Origin: Bifidobacterium catulorum
GTDB lineage: Bacteria; Actinomycetota; Actinomycetes; Actinomycetales; Bifidobacteriaceae
Assembly: GCF_003129925.1 (NCBI RefSeq)
Contig: NZ_QFFN01000002.1
Span: forward strand, 105,824-169,823
Reading direction: 5' to 3'
Length of the DNA: 64,000 nucleotides
The position numbers were made by a program, and so were the translations under genes. Below are positions 7,602-14,768 of this stretch, piece after piece. The stretch's first letter is position 1; each line of letters opens with the position of its first letter. The notes beneath the pieces were generated by a model. It saw nothing but the letters and a program-made list of their open reading frames with translations, was not told where the DNA came from and did not search any database.

Positions 7602-8921
7602 TCAGGACTTGGATCCGAAACGATTCAGGTGTTGCCTGGCGGCGTTTGCGGGATCGTCGACGGTGGGGGCCGTGCCGTTCTGGTTTGGGTCCATGCCGCC
7701 GTTGTGGTTGTGGTTGATTCGGTCGGCGAGGTTCTGGGCGAATATATCGTTCAGGACCTGCTGGGAGACGCCTTGGACGAAGGTGCCCGCGGTCCGTTGT
7801 ATGAAGCCGTTGCCGCTGTAGTGGTTGACTCGTTTGACGAGGTCCTTGATGTAGGCGTCGTATTCGGCCTCGGCCCTTGCCGTCGGGCTTATGGCCAACT
7901 CGAACTCCTTGCCGAGCTTGGCGAGCGCGCCGAAGGTGAGGATGCTGAGGATCGCCGTGATGATGCCGCCGATGATGCCCGCCTTCTTCAGACCGCTCAT
8001 CAATGAGATGTAGTGCTTGGCCCCGGCTACGGAATGCGCCCTGTTCTTGCTGAGCATGAGGATGACCTTGTTTTGCTCCGCGACGTCCTTGAATTCGCCG
8101 GCGTAGTATCCTTCGCTGATCGCGGCGATCCTCAGGTCGTTGGTGCGGGACCGTGCATAGATGGCCTTGGCGATGAGCTTGACGGCGTATTTGGCGATGA
8201 AGTAGCTCAGCACCATGGGGACGAGCGTCGTCAGCATGGCGAGATTGATGTCGGTATATGCCTCATCGCCCGCAATCTGCATCAGGAGCAGATACAGCAG
8301 GGTGCCGACGACGGCCCACAGCACGAAGCCCATGATCGTGCTGTAGTAGCTGTACCAGGTGAATTTCATCTGCGTCCGCGGATCGATGCCCTTCGCCCGG
8401 CAGTAGCGCACGAGCGGCTCCTCGACATGCGGCCTCCCTCGCCACTGCAGGTACAGCATCGTCAGCACGGCGCCGACGACGTAGGCGCCGACGGCGATCG
8501 GGATGGCGAGGATTCCCTCGCCTATGAAATTCACGAAGGCGATGAGCGCGACGATGAAGGGGATGAGCGTGCGCTCCTTCATCACGTCCATGAGCGTCCA
8601 TGTGGTGTTGGCCTTGTCGAAGGCGTCGGGGGCCATGGGCTGTGCCGTCGGTGTCTGCTGTGCCGTCGTCTGCTGCTGCGGTTTCGGAGGCAGGGGGATG
8701 GACGGCATGCCGTTCGGCGCGGGCGGCACCTGCGATTCCGGTGTCGTGTTCGGCGTGGACATGCCGCCGACGGCGGGTATGCCGGTGCCGGTCGAGGCGC
8801 CTGCGAGGGGTGATGTCGCCGCATTGACCCCGAATGTGGGCTGTCCGTTGAGTCGGTGTCCGCATGATGCGCAGAATTTGGAGGTCGGTGCGTTGTCCTT
8901 GCCGCAATTCAGGCAGATCAT
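7602..8921 (-). CDS. Zinc-ribbon polytopic membrane protein
   Basis: The 439-residue protein has an N-terminal zinc ribbon (CLNCG at 3-7, CASCG at 17-21) and a Pro/Thr/Gln-rich linker to about 100. About five hydrophobic segments follow, roughly between residues 115 and 350 (for example around FIVALIAFVNFIGEGILAIP, IMGFVLWAVVGTLLYLLLMQ and IIGGIITAILSILTFGALA). The C-terminal cytoplasmic tail has charged and Asn-rich stretches. AAGGGA lies 8 bases before the ATG, and the candidate operator at 8943-8961 lies just upstream. It is therefore probably the first gene of a transcript running through the J-like, FtsK-type and small-protein genes. It may form the membrane channel or platform, but no known channel family is recognised. 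Confidence 0.75.
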   Translation of the reverse strand: MICLNCGKDNAPTSKFCASCGHRLNGQPTFGVNAATSPLAGASTGTGIPAVGGMSTPNTTPESQVPPAPNGMPSIPLPPKPQQQTTAQQTPTAQPMAPDAFDKANTTWTLMDVMKERTLIPFIVALIAFVNFIGEGILAIPIAVGAYVVGAVLTMLYLQWRGRPHVEEPLVRYCRAKGIDPRTQMKFTWYSYYSTIMGFVLWAVVGTLLYLLLMQIAGDEAYTDINLAMLTTLVPMVLSYFIAKYAVKLIAKAIYARSRTNDLRIAAISEGYYAGEFKDVAEQNKVILMLSKNRAHSVAGAKHYISLMSGLKKAGIIGGIITAILSILTFGALAKLGKEFELAISPTARAEAEYDAYIKDLVKRVNHYSGNGFIQRTAGTFVQGVSQQVLNDIFAQNLADRINHNHNGGMDPNQNGTAPTVDDPANAARQHLNRFGSKS

Positions 8922-8942
8922 TGATGGTCCCTTCTACCATTA

Positions 8943-8961
8943 CGATAACTATAAGTTAGCA
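8943..8961 (-). promoter_or_regulatory. Candidate operator, copy 2 (TGCTAAC-N5-GTTATCG)
   Basis: Read on the minus strand this is TGCTAAC-TTATA-GTTATCG, ending 21 bases before the ATG of the zinc-ribbon gene. It has the same 14 fixed bases and orientation as copy 1 at 931-949. A -10-like CACTAT abuts it upstream. It would control the seven-gene unit from 8921 to 2266. Confidence 0.6.
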
Positions 8962-9003
8962 TAGTGATTGTCGTTGATAATTCGGTGTTATGTGGAAGCG
9001 GTA

Positions 9004-10434
9004 TTACGCGAATGACTGCCCGGAGGGGTGCCGGGGGGATGGCCGGTCGGTTCGGCCGGTGTCGCCGAGGATGTCGGCGTCGAACATCGACGCGTTGTCC
9101 GGCCCGTGCCGCCGCATCGCCCCCAGCATCGCGGCGTAACGGGGGTGTGATTCGGGGCGCGTCATGCGCACCTGCCGCGGACGCGAGCCTCGTGTGAACA
9201 GGTAGGCGTCGCCCACCGGCATGTCGAGCACCGCGTTCACCGTCGTGCCCGCCTTGGTTGCCACATACCGTGACGTGGCCACGTCCTGCCCGCCGAGATA
9301 GAGGCAATGGTCGCAGTTGTTCAGTATCGTGCGCGCCCGGGCGGGGCCGTACATGGCCTCCAGCTGTGAGACGCTCTGCAGGATGATGCTCACCGCGATC
9401 TCGCGCGAGCGGATCACCGAGATCACCTTGTCGAAATCGGGGATCGTCGCGTTCGCCGCGAAATCGTCCAGGATGATGCGCACCGGCACGGCGAGGCGGC
9501 CCCCCGGCGCTGCGTCCGCGGTGCGGCACAACGTCTGCAGCGCCTGCATGTACAGGGCGTTGACCAGACGGTCCTGCGAACGGTCCGTATCCGAGATATT
9601 GAGGAACAGCGCCGTCCTCCGCTCGCCCATCCGTGCGAAGTCCACCTGCCGTGGATTGGTGAACAACGCGTACGGGCCCGTGTACGAATAGCAGTCGAGC
9701 TTCTCCGCCATGATGCCCATGATGCTCGACTGCATCCTGTCCGCGCCGAAGCACAACGTCGACATCCGCCATTTGAGCAGCGCGAAGCTACGGGGGTTGT
9801 CGTCCAGCAGCGCCTCGAACATGGCGTTCAGCTCCCGCAGCGTGTGGTTGACGAGCAGATGGGTCACGGCATGGAGGTCGCGTTCGTCCTCCGGCATCGC
9901 CTCCATCACGTAGCCCACCAACGCGGACAGCTGCATCCGCGCCGCACGGTCCCAGAACACGTCGCCGCCGAGCTCGTCCGGGGCCAGCGCCGCCGTCAAC
10001 GCCATCACGTCCATGCCGTTCGGGCCGCCCGACATCTCGTCCCGTCGGATGAACGACATCGGATTGTATCCATACGGGGAGAACTCCATGTCCGTGAAGT
10101 CCAGCAGCTGCACCTCATAGCCCTGAGACTCCAGCAGCGGGCCGACCCTGTGGTACAGGCCGCCCTTCGTGTCCGCCACGATCATGCTGCCTTCGCACTG
10201 CAGAAGGTTCGGTAGCACGTAGCCGCGCGTCTTGCCGGTGCCGCTGGCGCCGATGACCACGTCGTTGTTGTTCAGACCCGTCGTATGCGTATCGTTGCCG
10301 ACGGTCACGCCGTCGGCGAGGATGCGCCCGCCGGTCAGGACGGCGGCCGGCATCGGCGCGGGCGGCAATGGCGTCGTCGGCATCGGCACCGTGTTCCCCG
10401 TCGTTGTTCCGGCCGCTGAGAAAATCGTCGTCAT
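9004..10434 (-). CDS. VirD4/TraG-like coupling ATPase (soluble)
   Basis: The 476-residue protein belongs by motif to the VirD4/TraG/TraD coupling family, which brings DNA or protein substrates to secretion channels. Walker A is GASGTGKT (62-69), a conserved VADTKGGLYHR follows (86-96), Walker B is RIILDDFA (319-326) with Asp-Asp in place of Asp-Glu, and IILQSVSQLE (350-359) matches the family sensor. The usual N-terminal membrane anchor is absent; residues 1-40 are a Thr/Pro-rich tail. The C terminus is Arg/Pro-rich. GGGAGG lies 6 bases before the ATG. No relaxase, oriT or integrase is nearby, so ordinary conjugation is not supported. A second substrate-recruiting motor for the neighbouring FtsK-type system is inferred. 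Confidence 0.8.
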   Translation of the reverse strand: MTTIFSAAGTTTGNTVPMPTTPLPPAPMPAAVLTGGRILADGVTVGNDTHTTGLNNNDVVIGASGTGKTRGYVLPNLLQCEGSMIVADTKGGLYHRVGPLLESQGYEVQLLDFTDMEFSPYGYNPMSFIRRDEMSGGPNGMDVMALTAALAPDELGGDVFWDRAARMQLSALVGYVMEAMPEDERDLHAVTHLLVNHTLRELNAMFEALLDDNPRSFALLKWRMSTLCFGADRMQSSIMGIMAEKLDCYSYTGPYALFTNPRQVDFARMGERRTALFLNISDTDRSQDRLVNALYMQALQTLCRTADAAPGGRLAVPVRIILDDFAANATIPDFDKVISVIRSREIAVSIILQSVSQLEAMYGPARARTILNNCDHCLYLGGQDVATSRYVATKAGTTVNAVLDMPVGDAYLFTRGSRPRQVRMTRPESHPRYAAMLGAMRRHGPDNASMFDADILGDTGRTDRPSPRHPSGQSFA

Positions 10435-10488
10435 GCCATCCTCCCGTCATCGGTTCCATCGACGTCGCCCGTTGTCTCCCAACGGTTT

Positions 10489-10500
10489 CGTCATATGACG
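10489..10500. promoter_or_regulatory. 12-bp palindrome CGTCATATGACG
   Basis: A perfect palindrome 55 bases upstream of the VirD4-like gene. The same 12 bases recur at 54240-54251 before the ABC exporter genes, and the core GTCATATGAC occurs at 26351-26360. A protein-binding role is possible, but chance occurrence is not excluded. Confidence 0.3.
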
Positions 10501-10533
10501 GCATCACCATAGAAAACGCCGGGATCCCGGCCG

Positions 10534-10546
10534 CGTAGATTCTACG
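10534..10546. promoter_or_regulatory. 13-bp palindrome CGTAGATTCTACG
   Basis: A perfect palindrome overlapping the 3' end of the preceding gene and about 100 bases upstream of the VirD4-like gene. A close relative, CGTATCTTCTACG, lies at 12756-12768, about 80 bases upstream of the first gene of the minus-strand series. On the minus strand it contains TAGAAT, a plausible -10 element. Confidence 0.35.
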
Positions 10547-11555
10547 GGATTTGTGTTCCCCGCTGATCGGCCGCATGAAGGCGTGACAGGAACTCCTGAT
10601 ACTCCCGCTCCTCGGCGGGCGTGAGCCGCCATGCGTCGGAATCGAACAACGGGTCGTCGTCCTCGAAGAACCGGCGCAGCGAATCCGGACACCTCTCGGG
10701 CGGCATGACGTTGTGCGCGTAGGTGAACTCCCGAAGCAGCCAGCCTTCCGTCAGTCGCCGATACCATTCCAGCGCCTCGTCCCAGTCGTCGAAGACCTGC
10801 CGTGTCGCCGCGTCGTCCATGCCGACTCCGATCAGCAGTCCCGAATGGGGTGGTGTGTCCCGGCCGGCGCCGGTGGTGCTGCGGTGGTCCTGCGGCGTCA
10901 GCACCACGAAGAAGCACTGGCGGTCCGTGTCCTCGTCGATGAGGTCGGTCACCCACGAACGGCCGAGCAGATACAGCGCCGCGCCCGTGAGCGCGTCCCA
11001 GCGCAGCGGGATGACGACCCCGTCATATAATTCGTCGTCGCCGATCAGCTCCATCAGCCGTATGATGTCGTCGGCGAGCACGTCGTCCGTCGATGCCCCG
11101 ACGCCCGCCGGCTCCGGCGTATGGTCTCGACGTCCGGTTATGTCGAAGTACGGCCGGCGCCCGTCGACGTTGATGTCCGACCCGTCGGAAAGATGCAGTC
11201 CCTGCTTGGCGCACAGCACGCCGATGAGCTTGAGCGGCTTGTCCTTCGCGCGCGGCTTGCGCCGCGAGCTTGCGCGATGCGCCGTCGTCAGGGCATAGCC
11301 GTGGTTGTCGAGATAGTTCATGCACTGCCGCCGCAGTCTCGCCGCCAGCTCGGCGTCGTCGGGGTCGAACACGCCGCCCGACTCCTCGAACAGCATCCGA
11401 TGGTAGATGAACAGCGCCGAGTCTTCGGCATGGCCGTTGCGTTCGCAGCGCATGTAGTCGTCGCGCAGGCGGGACAGCAGGTCGTCGGCGAAGTCGTAGG
11501 CCGTGCCGTCCGTGCCGGCGGTGTGGTCCGCGCCGGACCTTTCCCCGTGGTTCAT
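10542..11555 (-). CDS. Uncharacterised acidic protein of the FtsK-like locus
   Basis: The 337-residue protein has no recognised domain. It is acidic, with a basic patch near residue 100 (SSRRKPRAKDKP) and no signal peptide or membrane span. The start is set at the ATG at 11555, because it overlaps the TGA of the upstream gene as ATGA and the protein then begins MNHGERSGAD. A longer frame would run into the upstream coding sequence. Tight coupling implies the two proteins are made together and may interact. Its link to the VirD4-like gene 107 bases downstream is contextual. Confidence 0.65.
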   Translation of the reverse strand: MNHGERSGADHTAGTDGTAYDFADDLLSRLRDDYMRCERNGHAEDSALFIYHRMLFEESGGVFDPDDAELAARLRRQCMNYLDNHGYALTTAHRASSRRKPRAKDKPLKLIGVLCAKQGLHLSDGSDINVDGRRPYFDITGRRDHTPEPAGVGASTDDVLADDIIRLMELIGDDELYDGVVIPLRWDALTGAALYLLGRSWVTDLIDEDTDRQCFFVVLTPQDHRSTTGAGRDTPPHSGLLIGVGMDDAATRQVFDDWDEALEWYRRLTEGWLLREFTYAHNVMPPERCPDSLRRFFEDDDPLFDSDAWRLTPAEEREYQEFLSRLHAADQRGTQIP

Positions 11556-12676
11556 TCCATGCCTCCCGTCGTCGTATGCGTCGTCCTCACCCATGTGCGA
11601 CGACGGAACGCATCGGCCGCGCGCGTGATGCGGTCGAAGTCGACGTCCTCGCCGTGGTCCGCGGCGCGATGCGCCTTCCAGACGAACCGCCGCATCCGGT
11701 CGAGGTCCGTCATGAACGGAATGAACTGCCTGGTGCCGGGGAACGCCGCGCCCGTATCGCACAGGAAGCCGTCCAATGCCAGATCCAGCACGTCGGGCAG
11801 GTTCTCGAAGGACCTGGAGCCGGGTTCGAGCGTGTACCGTCCGTCCATCGGCCAGTCCGGATCGTCGTCATGACGGATGTGCCGCTGCCGCAGCACCGCA
11901 TAGGCCCTGTTGTATTTTCTCGAATCGAAGACCGCGCGCCATTGGGGATCGTCGGGCCGGGGATGATCGGCATGGTATTGCGCATCGTACTCGTCCTCCT
12001 CCGAATCGTCCATGTACTCGTCCATATCCTCGGAGGTGTTCCTGCTGCGCATGTCCGGCAGCTTGTCCATCAGCCCGAGGACACGGCTGCTGGCCGCACG
12101 CTCGGACGGCGGCTTGCGTTCCGCGAGCGCGACGTCGTAGCCGTACCATCCTTTGTATGTGTTCGTCTCGTCCACCTCGCCGATGTCGTCGTACGGCGTG
12201 AACACCTCGGGCGAGCATAGGTTCAGCAGGTCCTGGATGGTGAACGTGGGGATACGCCTCATCAGGAACGCGACGCCGCAGTATATGGCGGCGTCATAGT
12301 ATTCGCCGATGCCGGGCGCGATGCCCTTCGCCGTGCTCTCGGCGGTCTTCATGAAGTTGGCGATCTCCCGCGACAGCTCATCGGCCAGGTCTTCGCAGTC
12401 GCCGCCGGCGGCGACGGTTGTGTCCCAGCATTGGTTGGCCAGCGTGGTCAGACGCACGTAGCGGCCCATCGCCATGGTCTCCACGTCATGGCCGAATATG
12501 AAGCCGAATCGTCGCATCCTGGCGTTGGCGTCGGGGTCGCCGATGGTCCAGTCGGCAAGGTCCGTCAGCATCGTCGTGATGTCGCGCACCGACCGGCGGA
12601 TCTCGTCGCAGTCGCCGTGCCAGGCCATGAGTCTGTTGCGTTCCCACCGCCAGACCGGTTCCATAACGTAGGCCAT
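11552..12676 (-). CDS. Uncharacterised protein heading the FtsK-like locus
   Basis: The 374-residue soluble protein (starts MAYVMEPVWRWERNRL) is mostly helical in its first half (to about 150) and has a very acidic stretch near 225-240 (SEDMDEYMDDSEEDEYD). No enzyme motif or known family is recognised. AAGGAG lies before the ATG. It is divergent from the XRE regulator, with about 160 bp between them that hold copies of two candidate regulatory motifs. It is the first gene of the minus-strand series and is translationally coupled (ATGA) to the next. Confidence 0.65.
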   Translation of the reverse strand: MAYVMEPVWRWERNRLMAWHGDCDEIRRSVRDITTMLTDLADWTIGDPDANARMRRFGFIFGHDVETMAMGRYVRLTTLANQCWDTTVAAGGDCEDLADELSREIANFMKTAESTAKGIAPGIGEYYDAAIYCGVAFLMRRIPTFTIQDLLNLCSPEVFTPYDDIGEVDETNTYKGWYGYDVALAERKPPSERAASSRVLGLMDKLPDMRSRNTSEDMDEYMDDSEEDEYDAQYHADHPRPDDPQWRAVFDSRKYNRAYAVLRQRHIRHDDDPDWPMDGRYTLEPGSRSFENLPDVLDLALDGFLCDTGAAFPGTRQFIPFMTDLDRMRRFVWKAHRAADHGEDVDFDRITRAADAFRRRTWVRTTHTTTGGME

Positions 12677-12755
12677 GTCGCTCCTTGTGTCCCTCTCTGC
12701 ATATCACGATTCGATGACGTTGCGGCCATCGTAGGGGAGCGCGGCGTCGGTCCGG

Positions 12756-12768
12756 CGTATCTTCTACG
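12756..12768. promoter_or_regulatory. Motif CGTATCTTCTACG, relative of 10534-10546
   Basis: It matches 11 of 13 bases of the palindrome at 10534-10546 and lies upstream of the first gene of the minus-strand series. The shared form is CGTA-NN-TTCTACG. Confidence 0.3.
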
Positions 12769-12784
12769 GTTTCGTCGAAAAAAA

Positions 12785-12803
12785 TGCTAACCGTTCGTTA
12801 GTG
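12785..12803 (+). promoter_or_regulatory. Candidate operator, copy 3 (TGCTAAC-N5-GTTAGTG)
   Basis: The third copy of the inverted repeat lies between the XRE regulator gene and the divergent minus-strand series. It has CTAAC and GTTAG arms around five bases. Its place beside the regulator suggests autoregulation and control of the adjoining genes. Confidence 0.6.
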
Positions 12804-12837
12804 GACCTTTGCGGGGGTGTGTTCTCCAATTGTTGGT

Positions 12838-13191
12838 ATGCCATCCACGAGTTATCAGCGTTTCCTGAATGCGACGGGACGTCGTATCCAGACGCTGCGT
12901 AAAAGCCGTGGACTCTCGCAGGAGCAGCTCGCCGAGAAGCTGGGCATGGACCGTGTCTCGGTCGGCTACATCGAGCAGGGGCGGCGTTCGCCCAAGCTTT
13001 CCACGGTGTTCGCCATCTCCCGTGTGCTCGACGTCCGGGTGTTCGACCTGTTCGAGGACGTCGAGGCGTCTTTGGAACGCGAGGCCGTGACCGAAGTGGG
13101 GCGTACGGCGAATCGGGGACGTGCGCTGCGCCCCCGTGCCCTTCCCGGGCGGGACATGGAGCGTGGCGACGGGGATGGTCTTTCCCTGTAG
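12838..13191 (+). CDS. XRE-family transcriptional regulator
   Basis: The 117-residue protein has a Cro/C1-type helix-turn-helix across about residues 5-65: GRRIQTLRKSRGLSQEQLAEKLGMD, then a recognition helix with VSVGYIEQGRRSPKLSTV. The C-terminal 50 residues are Arg-rich and low in complexity. The start is ambiguous: a GTG at 12817 is in frame, but neither start has a clear ribosome site. I prefer the ATG at 12838 because the helix-turn-helix begins right after it. The gene is divergent from the secretion-like locus and flanked by the inverted repeat at 12785-12803, so it is the likely local regulator. Confidence 0.8.
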   Translation: MPSTSYQRFLNATGRRIQTLRKSRGLSQEQLAEKLGMDRVSVGYIEQGRRSPKLSTVFAISRVLDVRVFDLFEDVEASLEREAVTEVGRTANRGRALRPRALPGRDMERGDGDGLSL

Positions 13192-13253
13192 TCTTTACGT
13201 TTTTTCGGCGGGCATCGGTTTTGCAGCCCGCTCCGCGTGTCATGATTTGCGGT

Positions 13254-13265
13254 TTGAACGTTCAA
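13254..13265. promoter_or_regulatory. 12-bp palindrome TTGAACGTTCAA
   Basis: A perfect palindrome with a central CG, typical in shape of LacI-family operators. It lies 12 bases before a second CG-centred site and about 140 bases upstream of the sugar permease gene. The regulator is not visible nearby. Confidence 0.4.
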
Positions 13266-13276
13266 TAAATAAACTC

Positions 13277-13292
13277 CGTTAATCGATTGACG
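13277..13292. promoter_or_regulatory. 16-bp CG-centred inverted repeat upstream of permease
   Basis: CGTTAATCGATTGACG is symmetric except for one base pair and is centred on CG, like LacI-family sites. It probably controls the FHS permease at 13407. Confidence 0.45.
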
Positions 13293-13406
13293 GCGTTACT
13301 TCATTGCTGCCGCGGATTCAGACGCGGCGGTTCCTTTGGGAGCGCCGCCGGCATCGCATCACCATCGTCGCCGTCCGCCGGCACGAAGCGCAGAAAAGAG
13401 TAACCG

Positions 13407-14663
13407 ATGAGCAACCCCCAGACCGTTCCCGAGGACGTCCCCGCCCAGAACGCCGCGGCGGACAAGCACGGCAGCACCCCCTTCACCGTACTGCTCCCCG
13501 TCATGATGTCGTTCTTCGTGATGGGCTTCGTCGACCTGGTCGGCACCGCCTCGAACTACGTGCAGTCCGACTTCGGCCTGTCCGACTCCGTGAGCAACGT
13601 CTTCACCACCATGGTGTTCTTCTGGTTCCTGGTGCTGTCGGTGCCGGCGGGAATACTCATGAACCGCATCGGACGCCGCCACACCGTGCTGGTGAGCATC
13701 GCCGTCACCGCGCTCGGATGCCTGCTGCCGATCATCGGCTACCTCACTCCCGTCAAGGGCGTGCAGCTGGTGCTCATCGTCGTCTCCTTCTGCCTGCTGG
13801 GCATCGGCAACACGTTCATGCAGGTCTCGCTCAACCCGCTCGTCGGCAACCTCGCCCGCGACGAGAAGCTCGCCGGCATGCTCACCTTCGGCCAGTTCGT
13901 CAAGGCCATCGCCTCGTTCATCGCACCGCTGATCGCCGGCTGGGCCGCCGTCACATTCGGCAGATGGTGGCTGCTCTACCCGATCTACCTGGTCGTCGCC
14001 GTGCTCGCGTTCGCGATGCTCAACTTCGACGACATCGAAGAGAACGCGCCCGACGCCGGCCGCACCAGCATCTCCGGATGCTTCGCACTGCTGCGGAACC
14101 CGGTCATCCTGCTGTGCTTCCTCGGCATCGTCTGCCACGTGGGCGTGGACGTCGGCATCAACGCCACCGCGCCGAAGATCCTCATGGAGCGTTCCTCCCT
14201 CGGGCTTGAGGCCGCAGGTGGCGCCACCAGCGTGTACTTCGCGTTCCGCACGTTTGGCTGCCTCTCCGGATCGATGCTGCTGCAACGCTTCAGCCGCAAG
14301 GCCATGCTGCGGGTGTGCGGCGCGCTCATGGCCGCCTCGGCCCTGTGCTTCCTGCTGTTCTCCGGCATGGACGGCATGCCGGTGTGGCTGGCGTACGCCG
14401 GTCTGGCCTTCGTGGGCCTTGGCAACGCGAACGTGTTCTCCATCATGCTCACCACCGGCCTGCTGCATCTGCCGGAACGCCAGAACGAGGTCTCCGGACT
14501 CATGATGATCGGCCTCATCGGCGGGGCGATCTTCCCGCCGCTCATGGGCCTGGCCTCCGACGCCATGGGCATGCAGCTCGGCGCGATCCTGGTCATGGGC
14601 GTCGGCGTGGCGTACATCGGGGGCATGGCCCTCTTCTTCCGCGCCTACGGAGCCACGCGATAG
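13407..14663 (+). CDS. FHS-family sugar permease (MFS)
   Basis: The 418-residue protein has about twelve membrane segments and major-facilitator features: GILMNRIGRR (about 90-100) after segment 2, and a matching region in the second half. The sequence resembles the fucose/galactose/glucose:proton symporter branch (FucP, GlcP), for example in GFVDLVGTASNYVQSDF and GIGNTFMQVSLNPLVGNL. It should import a monosaccharide with a proton; the sugar cannot be told from sequence. CG-centred inverted repeats upstream suggest control by a sugar-responsive LacI-type repressor. A fucO gene occurs in this window (32769), which makes fucose one candidate. Confidence 0.75.
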   Translation: MSNPQTVPEDVPAQNAAADKHGSTPFTVLLPVMMSFFVMGFVDLVGTASNYVQSDFGLSDSVSNVFTTMVFFWFLVLSVPAGILMNRIGRRHTVLVSIAVTALGCLLPIIGYLTPVKGVQLVLIVVSFCLLGIGNTFMQVSLNPLVGNLARDEKLAGMLTFGQFVKAIASFIAPLIAGWAAVTFGRWWLLYPIYLVVAVLAFAMLNFDDIEENAPDAGRTSISGCFALLRNPVILLCFLGIVCHVGVDVGINATAPKILMERSSLGLEAAGGATSVYFAFRTFGCLSGSMLLQRFSRKAMLRVCGALMAASALCFLLFSGMDGMPVWLAYAGLAFVGLGNANVFSIMLTTGLLHLPERQNEVSGLMMIGLIGGAIFPPLMGLASDAMGMQLGAILVMGVGVAYIGGMALFFRAYGATR

Positions 14664-14715
14664 ACGATGCGATAGGTCTCCATTCTCCTCCCATGAGCGA
14701 GGAAGGGCCGTCCGC

Positions 14716-14741
14716 AAAGCCTCCTGTGCACAGGAGGCTTT
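14716..14741. terminator. Bidirectional hairpin terminator after the permease gene
   Basis: A perfect 26-bp palindrome with arms AAAGCCTCCTGTG and CACAGGAGGCTTT. It is symmetric, with short A and T tracts at its ends, and lies between the permease and menA. Confidence 0.7.
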
Positions 14742-14768
14742 CGCATATCAGGGAGATATCATGAGGCC

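Noticed and set aside
10542..11762. Longer 406-codon version of the second gene of the secretion-like locus
   Set aside because: The extra N-terminal part overlaps the upstream gene and is Arg/Pro-rich shadow sequence; the ATGA overlap at 11552-11555 gives the natural start.
970..13191. Integrative conjugative element or prophage
   Set aside because: The VirD4-like and FtsK-like genes suggested this, but there is no integrase, relaxase, replication protein, phage structural gene or flanking att repeat in view.
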